A stretch of DNA of 64,000 nt from Roseiarcus sp963820795 (GTDB taxonomy: Bacteria; Pseudomonadota; Alphaproteobacteria; Rhizobiales; Beijerinckiaceae). Below the pieces are notes generated by a model that saw only the letters and a program-made list of their open reading frames with translations, had not been told where the DNA came from and did no database searches. The first letter of the stretch is position 1. Every line of letters starts with the position of its first letter. Location of the stretch: the NCBI GenBank assembly GCA_963820795.1, contig CAWGBJ010000021.1, positions 124,001 to 188,000 of the forward strand, read 5' to 3'. The position numbers and the translations under genes are program-made. Positions 25,968-35,654 of the stretch are shown here, in pieces.

Positions 25968-27179
25968 TCATGATGTGTCGTTCGCGGTCGGCGCCGGCCG
26001 CCACCTCGGCTCGCAGCCGCGTGCGAACGCCTCGATGACGACCATGCGTCCGCCGCAACGCGGGCATGGGCAGGGCAGCGCGCGCGGCGCCTCGGGCGCG
26101 ACATCTGGCTTCTGCTGCGGATCGGCGGCGGGCGGGGCGACATCGAGGCATGCGCGGGCCATCGCGATATTCTCGGCGCGGTTGACGCTGGCGAAGAGCC
26201 CGTAGTGGCGGATGCGGTGGAAGCCTCTGGGCAGCGCATGCAGAAGAAAGCGGCGGATGAACTCGTGCGGGTGAAGCCGCATGGTTTTCCAACGGCCCGG
26301 GCCGTCGATGCGATAGTCCTTCCACCGGAAGGCGACGCCGGCGTGGTCGGCTGCAATGAGGCGGCGGTTCGAGATGGCGACACGGTGGGTGTAACGGGAA
26401 AGATAGCGCAGCACTTGCTTCGGTCCGGCGAACGGCGCCTTGCAATAGACGACCCACTTGATGCGCCGCAGAGGAGCGAGGAAGCGCTTGAACCTCTTCT
26501 TGTCGGCCAGGCCGGCATGCGCGTTGAAGAACGTCAACTGGCCGGCGTTGTGCGCATCCGTAAGCATGGCCAGCATCTTGCCGCTGAACAGACGCGCGAG
26601 CAGGTTGACGTGCACGAGGAAGTTGGAGCGGGAGGCGACCCATCGTGCGCCGTCGAGCGAGAGCCCTCCGCCGGGCACGATCATATGCACGTGCGGATGA
26701 TGGGTGAGCGTCGAGCCCCAGGTGTGCAGCACGGCGGTGATGGCGATCCGCGCGCCGAGGCGCTTGGGGTCGGCGGCGATGGCGAGCGTTGTCTCGGCCG
26801 CCGCCTTCATCAAGAGGTCGTAGACCACGCGCTTGTTCTGGTAGGCGATGTCGCGCAGCTTGCCCGGCAGCGTATAGACGACGTGAAAGTACGGGACGGG
26901 CAACAGCTCCGCTTCGCGGTCGGTAAGCCATCGGCGCGAGGCCGCAGCCTGGCACTTCGGGCAATGCCGATTGCGGCAGGAATTGTAGGCGATCAGCGTA
27001 TGGCCGCATGCCGCGTTCTCGCAGCGCGCGACGTGCCCGCCGAGCGCCGCCGTGCGGCAGCGCTCGATCGCGCTCATCACCTTCAATTGGTCGAGGCTCA
27101 CATGGCCGCGGTTGGCCTCGCGCCAAGCGGGACCGTGGTCGCGGAGGATGTCCGCGACCTCCAGAGCGGGTCGAGTCAT
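25968..27179 (-). CDS. IS91-family HUH transposase
   Basis: A 403-residue rolling-circle (HUH) transposase. It opens with a zinc-binding region (CENAACGHTLIAYNSCRN then RHCPKCQ, residues about 53-78). The HUH motif is in THHPHVHMIVPGGGL near residue 170, and YLSRYTHRVAISNRR near 258 carries the nicking tyrosine. The C-terminus has a second CPRCGG cluster. The frame is full length with an intact start, so the element may still be active. It follows the tyrosine recombinase gene by 12 bases on the same strand, a common pairing in IS91-type elements of proteobacteria. Confidence 0.9.
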   Translation of the reverse strand: MTRPALEVADILRDHGPAWREANRGHVSLDQLKVMSAIERCRTAALGGHVARCENAACGHTLIAYNSCRNRHCPKCQAAASRRWLTDREAELLPVPYFHVVYTLPGKLRDIAYQNKRVVYDLLMKAAAETTLAIAADPKRLGARIAITAVLHTWGSTLTHHPHVHMIVPGGGLSLDGARWVASRSNFLVHVNLLARLFSGKMLAMLTDAHNAGQLTFFNAHAGLADKKRFKRFLAPLRRIKWVVYCKAPFAGPKQVLRYLSRYTHRVAISNRRLIAADHAGVAFRWKDYRIDGPGRWKTMRLHPHEFIRRFLLHALPRGFHRIRHYGLFASVNRAENIAMARACLDVAPPAADPQQKPDVAPEAPRALPCPCPRCGGRMVVIEAFARGCEPRWRPAPTANDTS

Positions 27180-27191
27180 GAACCGGCGGCG

Positions 27192-28118
27192 CTATTGCGC
27201 CGTCGGTTCCTCGACGGCTCGCCTCGGACGTTTGCGGGGCGACGGGCTCAGGCGGGCGAGCGGGCTTTCGATCTTGGCGATGAGTCCTGTCGCCACGCGG
27301 GTGTAGCGAGCCGTCGTGTCGAGCTTCTCGTGCCCGAGCAACGCCTGGATCAGCCGAATGTCCTTGCCGTCCTCGAGCAGATGGGTTGCGAAGGAATGGC
27401 GCAGCGAATGAAGAGAGACCGCCTTGCGCAGCCCCGCGGCTTTCGCCGCTTCCTTGAACAGCCGGCCGAACTGGCGCGCAGTCGTCGGGTGACGATCGAT
27501 GCGACCGGGAAACAACCAACGGTGCTCCCGCGCAAGGCCGGCGTCGCGCTTGGTCGGCCGCTTCTTCCACCATTGCCGCAACAGGTCGAGGATCTCGGCC
27601 GGAAGCATCACATTGCGGTCCTTGCGGCCTTTCGATTGCACGATGCGGATGATCATCTGCTCGCTGTCAATGTCGCAGGCTCGCAGCCGCACCACCTCGC
27701 TGGCCCGCAGCCCGCAGCCATACGCGAGCGTCAGCATTGCGCGCGCCTTGAGGCTCGTCGCCATGGCCAGAACGCGCTTGACCTCCTCAGGGCTCAACAC
27801 CGGCGGCAGCTTCTGCGGCTCCTTGAGATGCCAGATCTCGGCCGCCAGATCGTGGCGACGCAGCGTGACGCGGAACAGGAAGCGCACCCCGGTCACGATC
27901 CGGTTGCGGTTGCAGATGCTGGCCCCACTCTCGACGAGGTGCAGCTGGAAGCGGCGCACCTCGTCGGCCGTCGCCCTATCGGGCGAGCGTTTGAGCCAGG
28001 CGGCGAACCGCTTGCAGCTGGAGATGTGGCTGCGCTGTGTGTGCGGGTTGAGCTTGCGTGCAGCCATGTCTTCGATCATTCGCTGACGCAGCGGACTGAC
28101 AGTGTCGGTCTTGCTCAT
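27192..28118 (-). CDS. Tyrosine recombinase of the IS91-type element
   Basis: A 308-residue phage-integrase family protein. An N-terminal SAM-like domain (RQRMIEDMAARKLNPHTQRS) precedes the catalytic domain with the first arginine in LAYGCGLRASEVVRLR, HSLRHSFATHLLEDG (HxxR), LLGHEKLDTTARYTRV (second His and nucleophilic Tyr). I chose ATG at 28118, with GGAG 8 bases upstream; an ATG at 28130 is also in frame. It is the first gene of a two-gene unit with the IS91 transposase. Its job may be to resolve or help integrate the element. Confidence 0.9.
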   Translation of the reverse strand: MSKTDTVSPLRQRMIEDMAARKLNPHTQRSHISSCKRFAAWLKRSPDRATADEVRRFQLHLVESGASICNRNRIVTGVRFLFRVTLRRHDLAAEIWHLKEPQKLPPVLSPEEVKRVLAMATSLKARAMLTLAYGCGLRASEVVRLRACDIDSEQMIIRIVQSKGRKDRNVMLPAEILDLLRQWWKKRPTKRDAGLAREHRWLFPGRIDRHPTTARQFGRLFKEAAKAAGLRKAVSLHSLRHSFATHLLEDGKDIRLIQALLGHEKLDTTARYTRVATGLIAKIESPLARLSPSPRKRPRRAVEEPTAQ

Positions 28119-28203
28119 GGAGAGCTCCATCCTGAGTGAGGTTCACAACGCCTCGATTCTCAGGGTGGGGCTCTCCACTGACTATCCAGTCATCTCGACT
28201 TCA

Positions 28204-28437
28204 CTAGCTTCTCAAAATGCGACGGCCTCTCCGCCTGCGCACCCGCGCAGCGGGCTGGAGCGCAGCGACTTCGTGCTTCGACCCTTTGCCGACCTTCAAG
28301 GTCAGGGCTGTGAACGGCCGAGAAGCGCGAGAAAGCGGACTTCGGCTGAAGCCATCGGTTGCGCGACGATCGGTTTCTGCCGCGGGCGCGTCGCGGACGC
28401 GGTGGATCTGCTCGCCGTCACGAACCATCAATTCCAT
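28204..28437 (-). CDS. Small hypothetical ORF beside the IS91 element
   Basis: A 77-residue frame starting MELMVRDGEQIHRVRDAP, with a GGGAGG box about 9 bases before the ATG. It ends with a very basic tail (ARVRRRRGRRILRS) just before the presumed end of the insertion element. The N-terminal half looks protein-like; the tail does not. It may be a gene truncated by the insertion. No family recognised. Confidence 0.22.
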   Translation of the reverse strand: MELMVRDGEQIHRVRDAPAAETDRRATDGFSRSPLSRASRPFTALTLKVGKGSKHEVAALQPAARVRRRRGRRILRS

Positions 28438-28535
28438 CCGGTCACGCCTCCCGAATATTGCCCCTCCGGAGAAAAGTGATGTAATTGTCCCGGCGTGTAT
28501 GGAGGGCCGTTGGCCCGCAAACGCTCGATTAAGAG

Positions 28536-28979
28536 ATGACCATGAGGCAAGGCCAGATCGGGATGACGCTGGATGTCGCCGGATACGAGACCGCCATGGA
28601 AGGGGAGGACATGCGCGCGGTCGTGCTGACCTTGGATCAAGGTCAGACCGTTCCCTGGCACTACCACTCGACGATCACCGATTCATTTGTCTGCCTGAAA
28701 GGCCCGATGGTGGTGGAGACGCGCGCGCCACGAAACACCTATGTGCTAAACGCCGGAGAGCGCTGCGCGGTACCGCCGAAGACGGCGCACCATGTTCATG
28801 GACTGGACGGCGGGCCATGTCAGTTCATGGTGCTGCAGGGCATCGGCGTTTACGACAACGTGCGGATCGGAGGCGCACTGGCCGCGCCCGAGGAGAAAAC
28901 GGGGCGGCCAGAAGGCCGCAAAGGCACTCGGCCTCACCCTACCCCCGAGGCTGCCCGCCCGCGCCGACCAGGTGATTGA
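28536..28979 (+). CDS. Cupin-domain protein
   Basis: A 147-residue single-domain cupin. Motif 1 is in VPWHYHSTITDSFVCLKG (His-x-His then Glu replaced by Asp at the third position) and motif 2 in PPKTAHHVHGLDGGP. The last 25 residues (EKTGRPEGRKGTRP onward) are basic and proline-rich and may be an extension produced by a lost stop. Cupins of this size are metal-binding enzymes or sensors; no specific role is visible. It may be co-transcribed with the hydrolase gene 178 bases downstream. Confidence 0.7.
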   Translation: MTMRQGQIGMTLDVAGYETAMEGEDMRAVVLTLDQGQTVPWHYHSTITDSFVCLKGPMVVETRAPRNTYVLNAGERCAVPPKTAHHVHGLDGGPCQFMVLQGIGVYDNVRIGGALAAPEEKTGRPEGRKGTRPHPTPEAARPRRPGD

Positions 28980-29157
28980 GGAGTGACAGGCCTGGTTTGG
29001 TGCGGTGCATAAGTCTGCCCTTGTTCCTTTGGCACGGTGTCAGCGAGAGTGACATCCAAAGCTATCCTCGAAATTTTGGAAACACCTTGAATCTTCCTCG
29101 CCGGGCATTCTCGCATCTGGCTCGCATCTGGCAGCGGGCGTCACCGCGAGCGCGGTC

Positions 29158-30087
29158 ATGACGGTCAGCGACCACGCTTTGGCGCAGCCTGCAGCAGCCG
29201 CGCGTGTGAGAGGTCCGCTGGTTTGGCTCGACATGGACCAGAAAGAGCTCGACGATGCCTACGATCAAAGCGTTTACGCGCCGAACATGCAGCAGGTGCG
29301 GATGCGGATCCACCGCAACAGCGAGTTGGTACGCGAGCGCCTGGGCATTCCAAAGCGTCTGGCCTATGGACCGACGTCGATCGAGACACTCGACCTCTAT
29401 GCGACCAAAGCGGTGGGCGCGCCAGTCAATGTCTTCGTGCACGGCGGCGCTTGGCGCACCGGGGTCGCGAAGGACAATGCGGCCCAAGCGGAAATGCTCG
29501 TGAATGCCGGCGCCCATCTCGCCGTGCTCGATTTCAACAACGTTATGGAGACTGGCGGCGATCTCATGACCATGGCCGACCAGATTCGCCGTGGCGTCGC
29601 TTGGGTCTGCAAAAACGCGAGAAGCTTCGGCGGCGATCCCGAGCGGGTTTATATCAGCGGCCATTCCTCCGGCGGCCATTGGGTGGGCGTGCTGCTCACC
29701 ACCGATTGGCAAAAGGATTTCGGCATGCCGCCTACTATGATCAAAGGTGGAGTTGCTGGCAGCGGTATGTTCGATTTGAAGCCGGTGCGGCTGTCCGCGC
29801 GATCAAATTATGTGAAGTTCACTGATGAGGTTGAGGAAACTCTCAGTTCCCAGCGCCATCTCGATAAGCTGATGGCGCCGGTCGCCCTGGTTTATGGCAC
29901 TGTCGAAACGCCGGAGTTCCAGCGGCAGAGCCGCGATTTCGCCGCCGCTGTCAAGGCGGCGGGCAAGCACGTCACACTCTCCGTTATGGAGGGGTACAAT
30001 CACTTTGAAGTTTCGGAACAACTTGCCAACCCCTATAGTTTGTTCGGTCGCGCGGTTTTGGAGCAGATGAATCTTCGACCGGTCTGA
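29158..30087 (+). CDS. Alpha/beta hydrolase, possibly exported
   Basis: A 309-residue serine hydrolase similar to kynurenine formamidase and carboxylesterase-type enzymes. The oxyanion motif is VFVHGGAWRTG (about residues 91-101), the nucleophile elbow YISGHSSGGH (about 162-171), and the acid and histidine fit VYGTVETPEF and EGYNHFE near the C-terminus. The frame continues open upstream of the ATG to 29052 and encodes HLAAGVTASAV then MTVSDHALAQP, which looks like the end of a signal peptide, but no start codon exists there. The gene may have lost its true start by a small indel, or the start is the ATG given. Confidence 0.78.
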   Translation: MTVSDHALAQPAAAARVRGPLVWLDMDQKELDDAYDQSVYAPNMQQVRMRIHRNSELVRERLGIPKRLAYGPTSIETLDLYATKAVGAPVNVFVHGGAWRTGVAKDNAAQAEMLVNAGAHLAVLDFNNVMETGGDLMTMADQIRRGVAWVCKNARSFGGDPERVYISGHSSGGHWVGVLLTTDWQKDFGMPPTMIKGGVAGSGMFDLKPVRLSARSNYVKFTDEVEETLSSQRHLDKLMAPVALVYGTVETPEFQRQSRDFAAAVKAAGKHVTLSVMEGYNHFEVSEQLANPYSLFGRAVLEQMNLRPV

Positions 30088-30609
30088 ACACGGCCGCTCG
30101 CCCCGCCTATTCCATAAATTCTGTTCGGCAATTGCGTCCACACGGCCGAGCATACGCCTTTAAGCCCGGTTATTTTCAACGGATCTCGCTGGATTCCCGG
30201 AGGCCGCCGGTCGGCCCGCTGTCGCGATTCAGCCCTTGCGAAAAGCGAATCTGGGTGACATCCGGTCTCGTCCGGAAGGACTTAGCCGACTGTATTGGCA
30301 TTGGTCTTTGCGGAATGACGGGTTTGGCGCGGACTCCGGTCCTTCCCGAGGCGACCCTCGTAAGCGCGCTCTCCGCCCTTTCGCGACGTCCCCGGGTGGG
30401 TCGCCAAAGCGGTAGGTATTGACCACTAGGCGCCAGCCCCCGCCTGTCGGCGAGTTACGCTCCTGGGGGATCGGACAGCTCGAGGGCCCGCCGCAGTCAT
30501 TCGTGGGGCCGCCGCTCAGAAACTCGTTGGCATAGTGTAATTTTGGTCGCGGGGATCGCCTAGTCATCTGGCTTGATTGGCGTGTGTGCAAACAGCCTGT
30601 TTTAGCTCG
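30088..30609. other. Intergenic region of 520 bases
   Basis: No gene supported. A minus-strand frame (30229-30591) begins with a peptide-like stretch rich in Gly, Pro and Ser, but it lacks a ribosome site and dissolves into low-complexity sequence. An AT-richer patch before 30610 may hold the antitoxin promoter. A structured RNA is possible but I see no known signature. Confidence 0.35.
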
Positions 30610-30882
30610 ATGAGGAAAGCCGGCATCACCGAGGCGAAGAACAATCTCAGCTCGCTGATCGACAGCCTCAAGAGCGGCTCGCCGGTCTTGATCGTCGATC
30701 GGGGACGTCCGGTCGCGCGGCTCGCGCCTGGGATCGCCGGCGGCGAGGACAAGGGAGATGGACGGTTATCGAGGCTCGTTCGCGACGGCCTCGTACGGCC
30801 GGCCTGCACGGCCCCGTCCCGTTCGCTTTTCTCGCGCCAGCCCCGCACGCCGACGCCGGCGCTTCGGCGTTCGGGGCCCTGA
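30610..30882 (+). CDS. Phd/YefM-type antitoxin, C-terminus probably frameshifted
   Basis: A 90-residue frame. The N-terminal half is a typical Phd/YefM DNA-binding domain (RKAGITEAKNNLSSLIDSL, then SPVLIVDRGRPVARLAP). After about residue 80 the sequence becomes unlike the family, while the plus-one frame reads ASAFGALIEERRDGR and stops with a GTGA overlap onto the toxin start at 30905. A one-base loss near 30838-30850 would explain this. The intact antitoxin would end at 30908. The partner toxin downstream is itself broken, so the module is probably dead. Confidence 0.72.
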   Translation: MRKAGITEAKNNLSSLIDSLKSGSPVLIVDRGRPVARLAPGIAGGEDKGDGRLSRLVRDGLVRPACTAPSRSLFSRQPRTPTPALRRSGP

Positions 30883-30904
30883 TCGAAGAACGCCGCGATG
30901 GACG

Positions 30905-31302
30905 GTGAGGTTTTGGGACGCCTCCGCGACGCGGAGCCTGCAAAAGCTCGCAGAGCGCGACCCCGAGATGTTGGTCTGGTGGGGGTCGAAAATCGAGTGC
31001 GCCTCGGCTCTGGCCCGTCTCGAGCGCGCCGGCGCCCTCGACCAGAAACGGGCTGCGCTGGCTTTCCACCGGCTTGCCGAACTCGCCGACGGTTGACACG
31101 AGATCGAACCAAGCGAGATCGTCCGCGAGAGTGCGGTCCGCTTTCTTCGCGTTCATTCGCTGCGGGCCGCCGACGCCCTTGAGCTTGGCGCCGCCTTCAC
31201 TGTCGCGGAAGGCCATCGCTGCAGGTGCTGACGCTGGACGAACGCCTTGCCGATGCCGCTCGCAAGGAAGGCTTCGCAATGGTCGCCGCGACCGGAGTTT
31301 GA
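30905..31302 (+). pseudogene. VapC-type PIN-domain toxin, decayed
   Basis: Starting with GTG (RFWDASA, the PIN N-terminus with the first acidic residue), the frame continues DPEMLVWWGSKIECASALAR. It stops at TGA near 31094, where the family has tryptophan (TGG). The same frame then carries on as HEIEPSEIVRESAVRFLRVH and LRAADALELGAAFTVAEGH, and a further shift near 31225 is needed to read QVLTLDERLADAARKEGFAM. About 12-15 residues also seem missing between WDASA and the first helix. A nonsense change, an internal deletion and a frameshift together mean a true pseudogene of a ribonuclease toxin. Confidence 0.82.
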
Positions 31303-31665
31303 CCGCACGCCGGGTTGAGCGTCCCAGCCATTTATAACAGAAATATAACGTTAATAAGGCCAGGATCCGCCATCTCTGACAGGCGTGGGCTCGGGCGCCT
31401 CGGCGCCTCCTGGAGCATCCTTCGAGACGCCCGCTTCGCGGGCTCCTCAGAACGAGGGGTGGTGTCTTGGCAGTTACAAAGTGACAGATTTTCGAGCTTA
31501 AACCCCTGACATCGCCTGCCTCCGACCACGGTGCCCCACCGGCGGAAAACCCCCGAGTTGCGCGCCGGCGGCTGCCGTCAGCTCTCCATCTTGAGCGCGC
31601 GCCTGAAGGAGCGCCTCCTGAACACGTCGGCTCAGGCGGATCGGCGTGCCGCTATCACAGGTCTG
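31303..31665. other. Intergenic region with a palindromic repeat
   Basis: No gene seen. It holds an AT-rich patch (TTTATAACAGAAATATAACGT near 31330) and a palindromic repeat at 31416-31457. The region separates the dead Phd/VapC pair from the end of the inositol/ribose-type transporter operon. Confidence 0.4.
31416..31457. repeat. Rhizobiales-type palindromic intergenic repeat
   Basis: Begins CATCCTTCGAGACGCCCGC and contains the perfect stem GCCCGC (31429-31434), TTC, GCGGGC (31438-31443), then CTCCTCAGAACGAGG. Its form matches the abundant intergenic repeat of Hyphomicrobiales genomes that reads as catccttcgagacgc...ctcctcaggatgagg. Only one clear copy is in this window. Confidence 0.65.
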
Positions 31666-32694
31666 TTAAGCCCCCTTCCGCCGCCGCTGGCGATACTGGT
31701 CGGCGACCACCGCGGCGATGATGACGCCGCCCTTGATGATCTCCTGGTAGTGCGCGTCGACGTTGAGGAAGGTGAAGCCCGAGGTCAGGATCCCGAGGAT
31801 CACCGCGCCGATCACCGTTCCGGTCATGCGCCCGACGCCGCCCGAGAGCGAGGTGCCGCCAATGACCGCGGCGGCGATGGCGTCGAGCTCGAAGCCGACG
31901 CCGACCCCCGCCTGGCCGCTGATCGCGCGCGCGGTGTGCACGATGCCCGACAACCCCGACAACAGGCCGGCCATCATGTAGACGAGCACGATATGGCGCT
32001 CGACGTTGATGCCCGAGACGCGCGCTGCGAGCGGATTGGCGCCGATGGCGTAGGTGAACTTGCCGTAGCGGGTGTAGCGCAGCGCGATGTGGAAAATGAA
32101 GGCGGCGGCGAGGAAGATGATCACCGGCCACCAGCCCGCGCCGATGGCGGCGAAGGCGTCCGAGAGATCGCCAATCGGCTGACCGTTCGTGTACCAGTCG
32201 GCGACGCCGCGCGCCGACACCATCATGCCGAGGGTGGCGATGAACGGCGGAATCTTGGTGAAGGCGATCAGCCAGCCGTTGATAAATCCGACGGCGAGGC
32301 CGCAGGCGAGGCCCGCGGCGACCGGGAAGATCGGGTTGAGGCCAGTCAGAGTCGGATAGATGGCGTGCGAAAAGCCGGCGCTCTGGGCGAGGCTGGCGGC
32401 AATCATCGCCGTCACGCCGACGACCGAGCCCGACGACAGATCGATGCCGCCCATGATGATGACCTGGGTGACGCCGACGGCGATGATGCCGATCTCGGCC
32501 TCCTGCAGGATCATGATCTTGAGGCGCAGCGGATTGGCGATGAAGCTCTGGCCGACGAAGATCCAGCCGAGCGCCTCGAACAGCAGCATCATGCCGATCA
32601 TGACGCCGAGGATGCTGAGCTCGGGGGGAAGGCGGCGGCGCCCGCCGTGCGCCACTTCGCTGGTCGGGGCTGCGGTCGAGATGTCGGTGGCCAC
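31666..32694 (-). CDS. Ribose/inositol-type ABC transporter permease
   Basis: A 342-residue RbsC-type (CUT2) permease with about ten hydrophobic helices. Signatures are GIIAVGVTQVIIMGGIDLSS, IPPFIATLGMMVSARGVADW and AAVIGGTSLSGGVGRMTGTV. I chose GTG at 32694, with AAGGA 8-9 bases upstream, over a TTG at 32718. It begins 30 bases after the ATPase stop. It belongs to an intact three-gene transporter whose substrate is suggested by the neighbouring MocD/MocE-like genes to be an inositol-like or methylated polyol. Confidence 0.9.
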   Translation of the reverse strand: MATDISTAAPTSEVAHGGRRRLPPELSILGVMIGMMLLFEALGWIFVGQSFIANPLRLKIMILQEAEIGIIAVGVTQVIIMGGIDLSSGSVVGVTAMIAASLAQSAGFSHAIYPTLTGLNPIFPVAAGLACGLAVGFINGWLIAFTKIPPFIATLGMMVSARGVADWYTNGQPIGDLSDAFAAIGAGWWPVIIFLAAAFIFHIALRYTRYGKFTYAIGANPLAARVSGINVERHIVLVYMMAGLLSGLSGIVHTARAISGQAGVGVGFELDAIAAAVIGGTSLSGGVGRMTGTVIGAVILGILTSGFTFLNVDAHYQEIIKGGVIIAAVVADQYRQRRRKGA

Positions 32695-32724
32695 GATGGC
32701 GTTTCCTTCGCTTTTCAAAGCCCG

Positions 32725-34269
<1,545 letters not shown>

Positions 34270-34446
34270 GGCGTACCCATCCCCAATCAAGCTTGCCAGA
34301 TCAGACCTGGCGCGCCCCCCATTTCAAGGGGCTGACGCCCGAACTTATCATACCTTTCGGCGAGGCCGGAGGCGGAACGCCTTGGCGTCCGCCTCCGGCG
34401 CCCCCCCGTCTCCCGGGGCGAGCGCGGGAGAGAAGGATCGCGCCAA

Positions 34447-35376
34447 TCAGTTCTTCTTGGTGAACTTGTCCATGTTGGCCGGGGTCACGAGCTGGAAAGG
34501 AATATAGACCTTCTTATCGACGGGCTTGCCGGCCGCGAGCGCCAGCGCCGCGTCGACTGCGCCCTTGCCCTGTCCAGCGGCGTCCTGAAAGACGGTCACC
34601 TTCAGGTCACCCGCCTTCATCGAGGCGAGCGCGTCCTGCGTCGCATCGACGCCGCCAACGACCGCCTTCTTTGTGTCGACGCCAGCCGCCTTCATCGCCT
34701 GGATAGCGCCGATCGCCATCTCGTCATTGTTGGAAACGACGGCGTCGAACTTGAGGCCCTTGGATAACCAGTTGGTCATCAGGTTCTGCGCCTGGGTGCG
34801 GTCCCAGGTCGCGGTCTGCTCGGCGACGATCTTCATGCCGCTGCAGTCCGGAGTGGCGATGACCTCATGGATGTCTTTGGTCCGCTGCACGGCGGCCTGG
34901 TTGGAGAGCTGCCCTTCGATGACCAGGATATTACCCTTGCCACCGAGAAGCTTGCAGATCGCCTCGGTTTCGAGCGTGCCGGATTGGGCCTCGTTCGAGG
35001 CGACGAAAGCGTCCTTGGGCCCAAGCTTGTCGATGTCGGCAGGCTCGCGGTTGACATAGACGAGCGGCACGCCGGCGTCGGCGGCGGCCTTGGTGATGGC
35101 CGCAGTGGCTGAGGTGTCGACGGGATTGACGATGATCGCCGCGACGCCGTTGGCAATGAAGTTCTGCACCTGGCTCAATTGCTTCGAGACGTCGTCCTTG
35201 GCATCCTCGATCTGCAGCGTCACTCCGGGAAGCGTCTTGGCGTAATCGCTCATGCCGTTACGCAGCACGGTCAGGAAGTTGTCGTCGAACTTGTCCATCG
35301 AGACGCCGATCTTGGTCGCGAAAGCGGGGCTCGAGAGCACGGTTGCGGCTGCGAGCGCAATCAGGATGCGTTTCAT
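34447..35376 (-). CDS. Periplasmic sugar/inositol-binding protein
   Basis: A 309-residue RbsB-type binding protein. The signal peptide is MKRILIALAAATVLSS with cleavage after PAFA. The first strand KIGVSMDKFDDNFLTVLRNG resembles inositol- and rhizopine-binding proteins (IbpA/MocB group) more than ribose-binding ones. IIVNPVDTSATAAITKAAAD, VYVNREPADIDKL and VVSNNDEMAIGAIQAMKAAG form the hinge and ligand regions. It is the first gene of the transporter operon and is separated from the LacI-type gene by a region containing candidate operators at 35468-35532. Confidence 0.9.
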   Translation of the reverse strand: MKRILIALAAATVLSSPAFATKIGVSMDKFDDNFLTVLRNGMSDYAKTLPGVTLQIEDAKDDVSKQLSQVQNFIANGVAAIIVNPVDTSATAAITKAAADAGVPLVYVNREPADIDKLGPKDAFVASNEAQSGTLETEAICKLLGGKGNILVIEGQLSNQAAVQRTKDIHEVIATPDCSGMKIVAEQTATWDRTQAQNLMTNWLSKGLKFDAVVSNNDEMAIGAIQAMKAAGVDTKKAVVGGVDATQDALASMKAGDLKVTVFQDAAGQGKGAVDAALALAAGKPVDKKVYIPFQLVTPANMDKFTKKN

Positions 35377-35467
35377 TGTTCAGTTTCCTCCCTCGACGGC
35401 GCCGGGCGCCGTTCGGTTTCACTTCAGGTCCGCGCCGCGCTGGACAGTCGAGTGCGAGCGCCCGGCC

Positions 35468-35532
35468 CGTTCCGTAACAAACGTTCCAAACATAATCAAG
35501 AGCGGAATAATTGTTCCAAAAAAATTTTTTGG
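35468..35532. promoter_or_regulatory. Candidate operator cluster (GGAA-N6-TTCC and half-sites)
   Basis: GGAATAATTGTTCC at 35504-35517 is a GGAA, six bases, TTCC palindrome, the form reported for IolR sites in rhizobial inositol genes. Two direct CGTTCC half-sites lie at 35468-35473 and 35482-35487. CCAAAAAAATTTTTTGG at 35516-35532 is a strong A/T palindrome abutting them. They lie about 90-155 bases upstream of the binding-protein start. The regulator could be the adjacent LacI-type protein or a distant IolR. Confidence 0.5.
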
Positions 35533-35654
35533 GGCCGATGGAAGCGCGAGAGGCCTGAGCATGCGAGAGTTTGAGAGAACCGCCCCCGCCGCAAAAGTCG
35601 GCTGGACGCGCCGCATGGTCGGAGGGCGAGCGTCTGATGTTGGAACGCGGGGAT

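Larger units (their letters stand above)
25968..28118 (-). mobile_element. IS91-type insertion element with integrase (coding core)
   Basis: Minimum extent covering the tyrosine recombinase and HUH transposase genes, both intact and co-oriented. IS91-type elements have no terminal inverted repeats or target duplications, so true ends cannot be read off here; they lie somewhere between about 25.6-25.97 kb and 28.12-28.2 kb. Confidence 0.85.

Noticed and set aside
25762..27573. A 603-codon minus-strand frame overlapping the IS91 genes
   Set aside because: Alternative frame of the transposase and recombinase; no motif, while the IS91 motifs are clear in the other frame.
30229..30591. Minus-strand 120-codon frame with a peptide-like start
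   Set aside because: No ribosome site, no recognised family, and a low-complexity second half.
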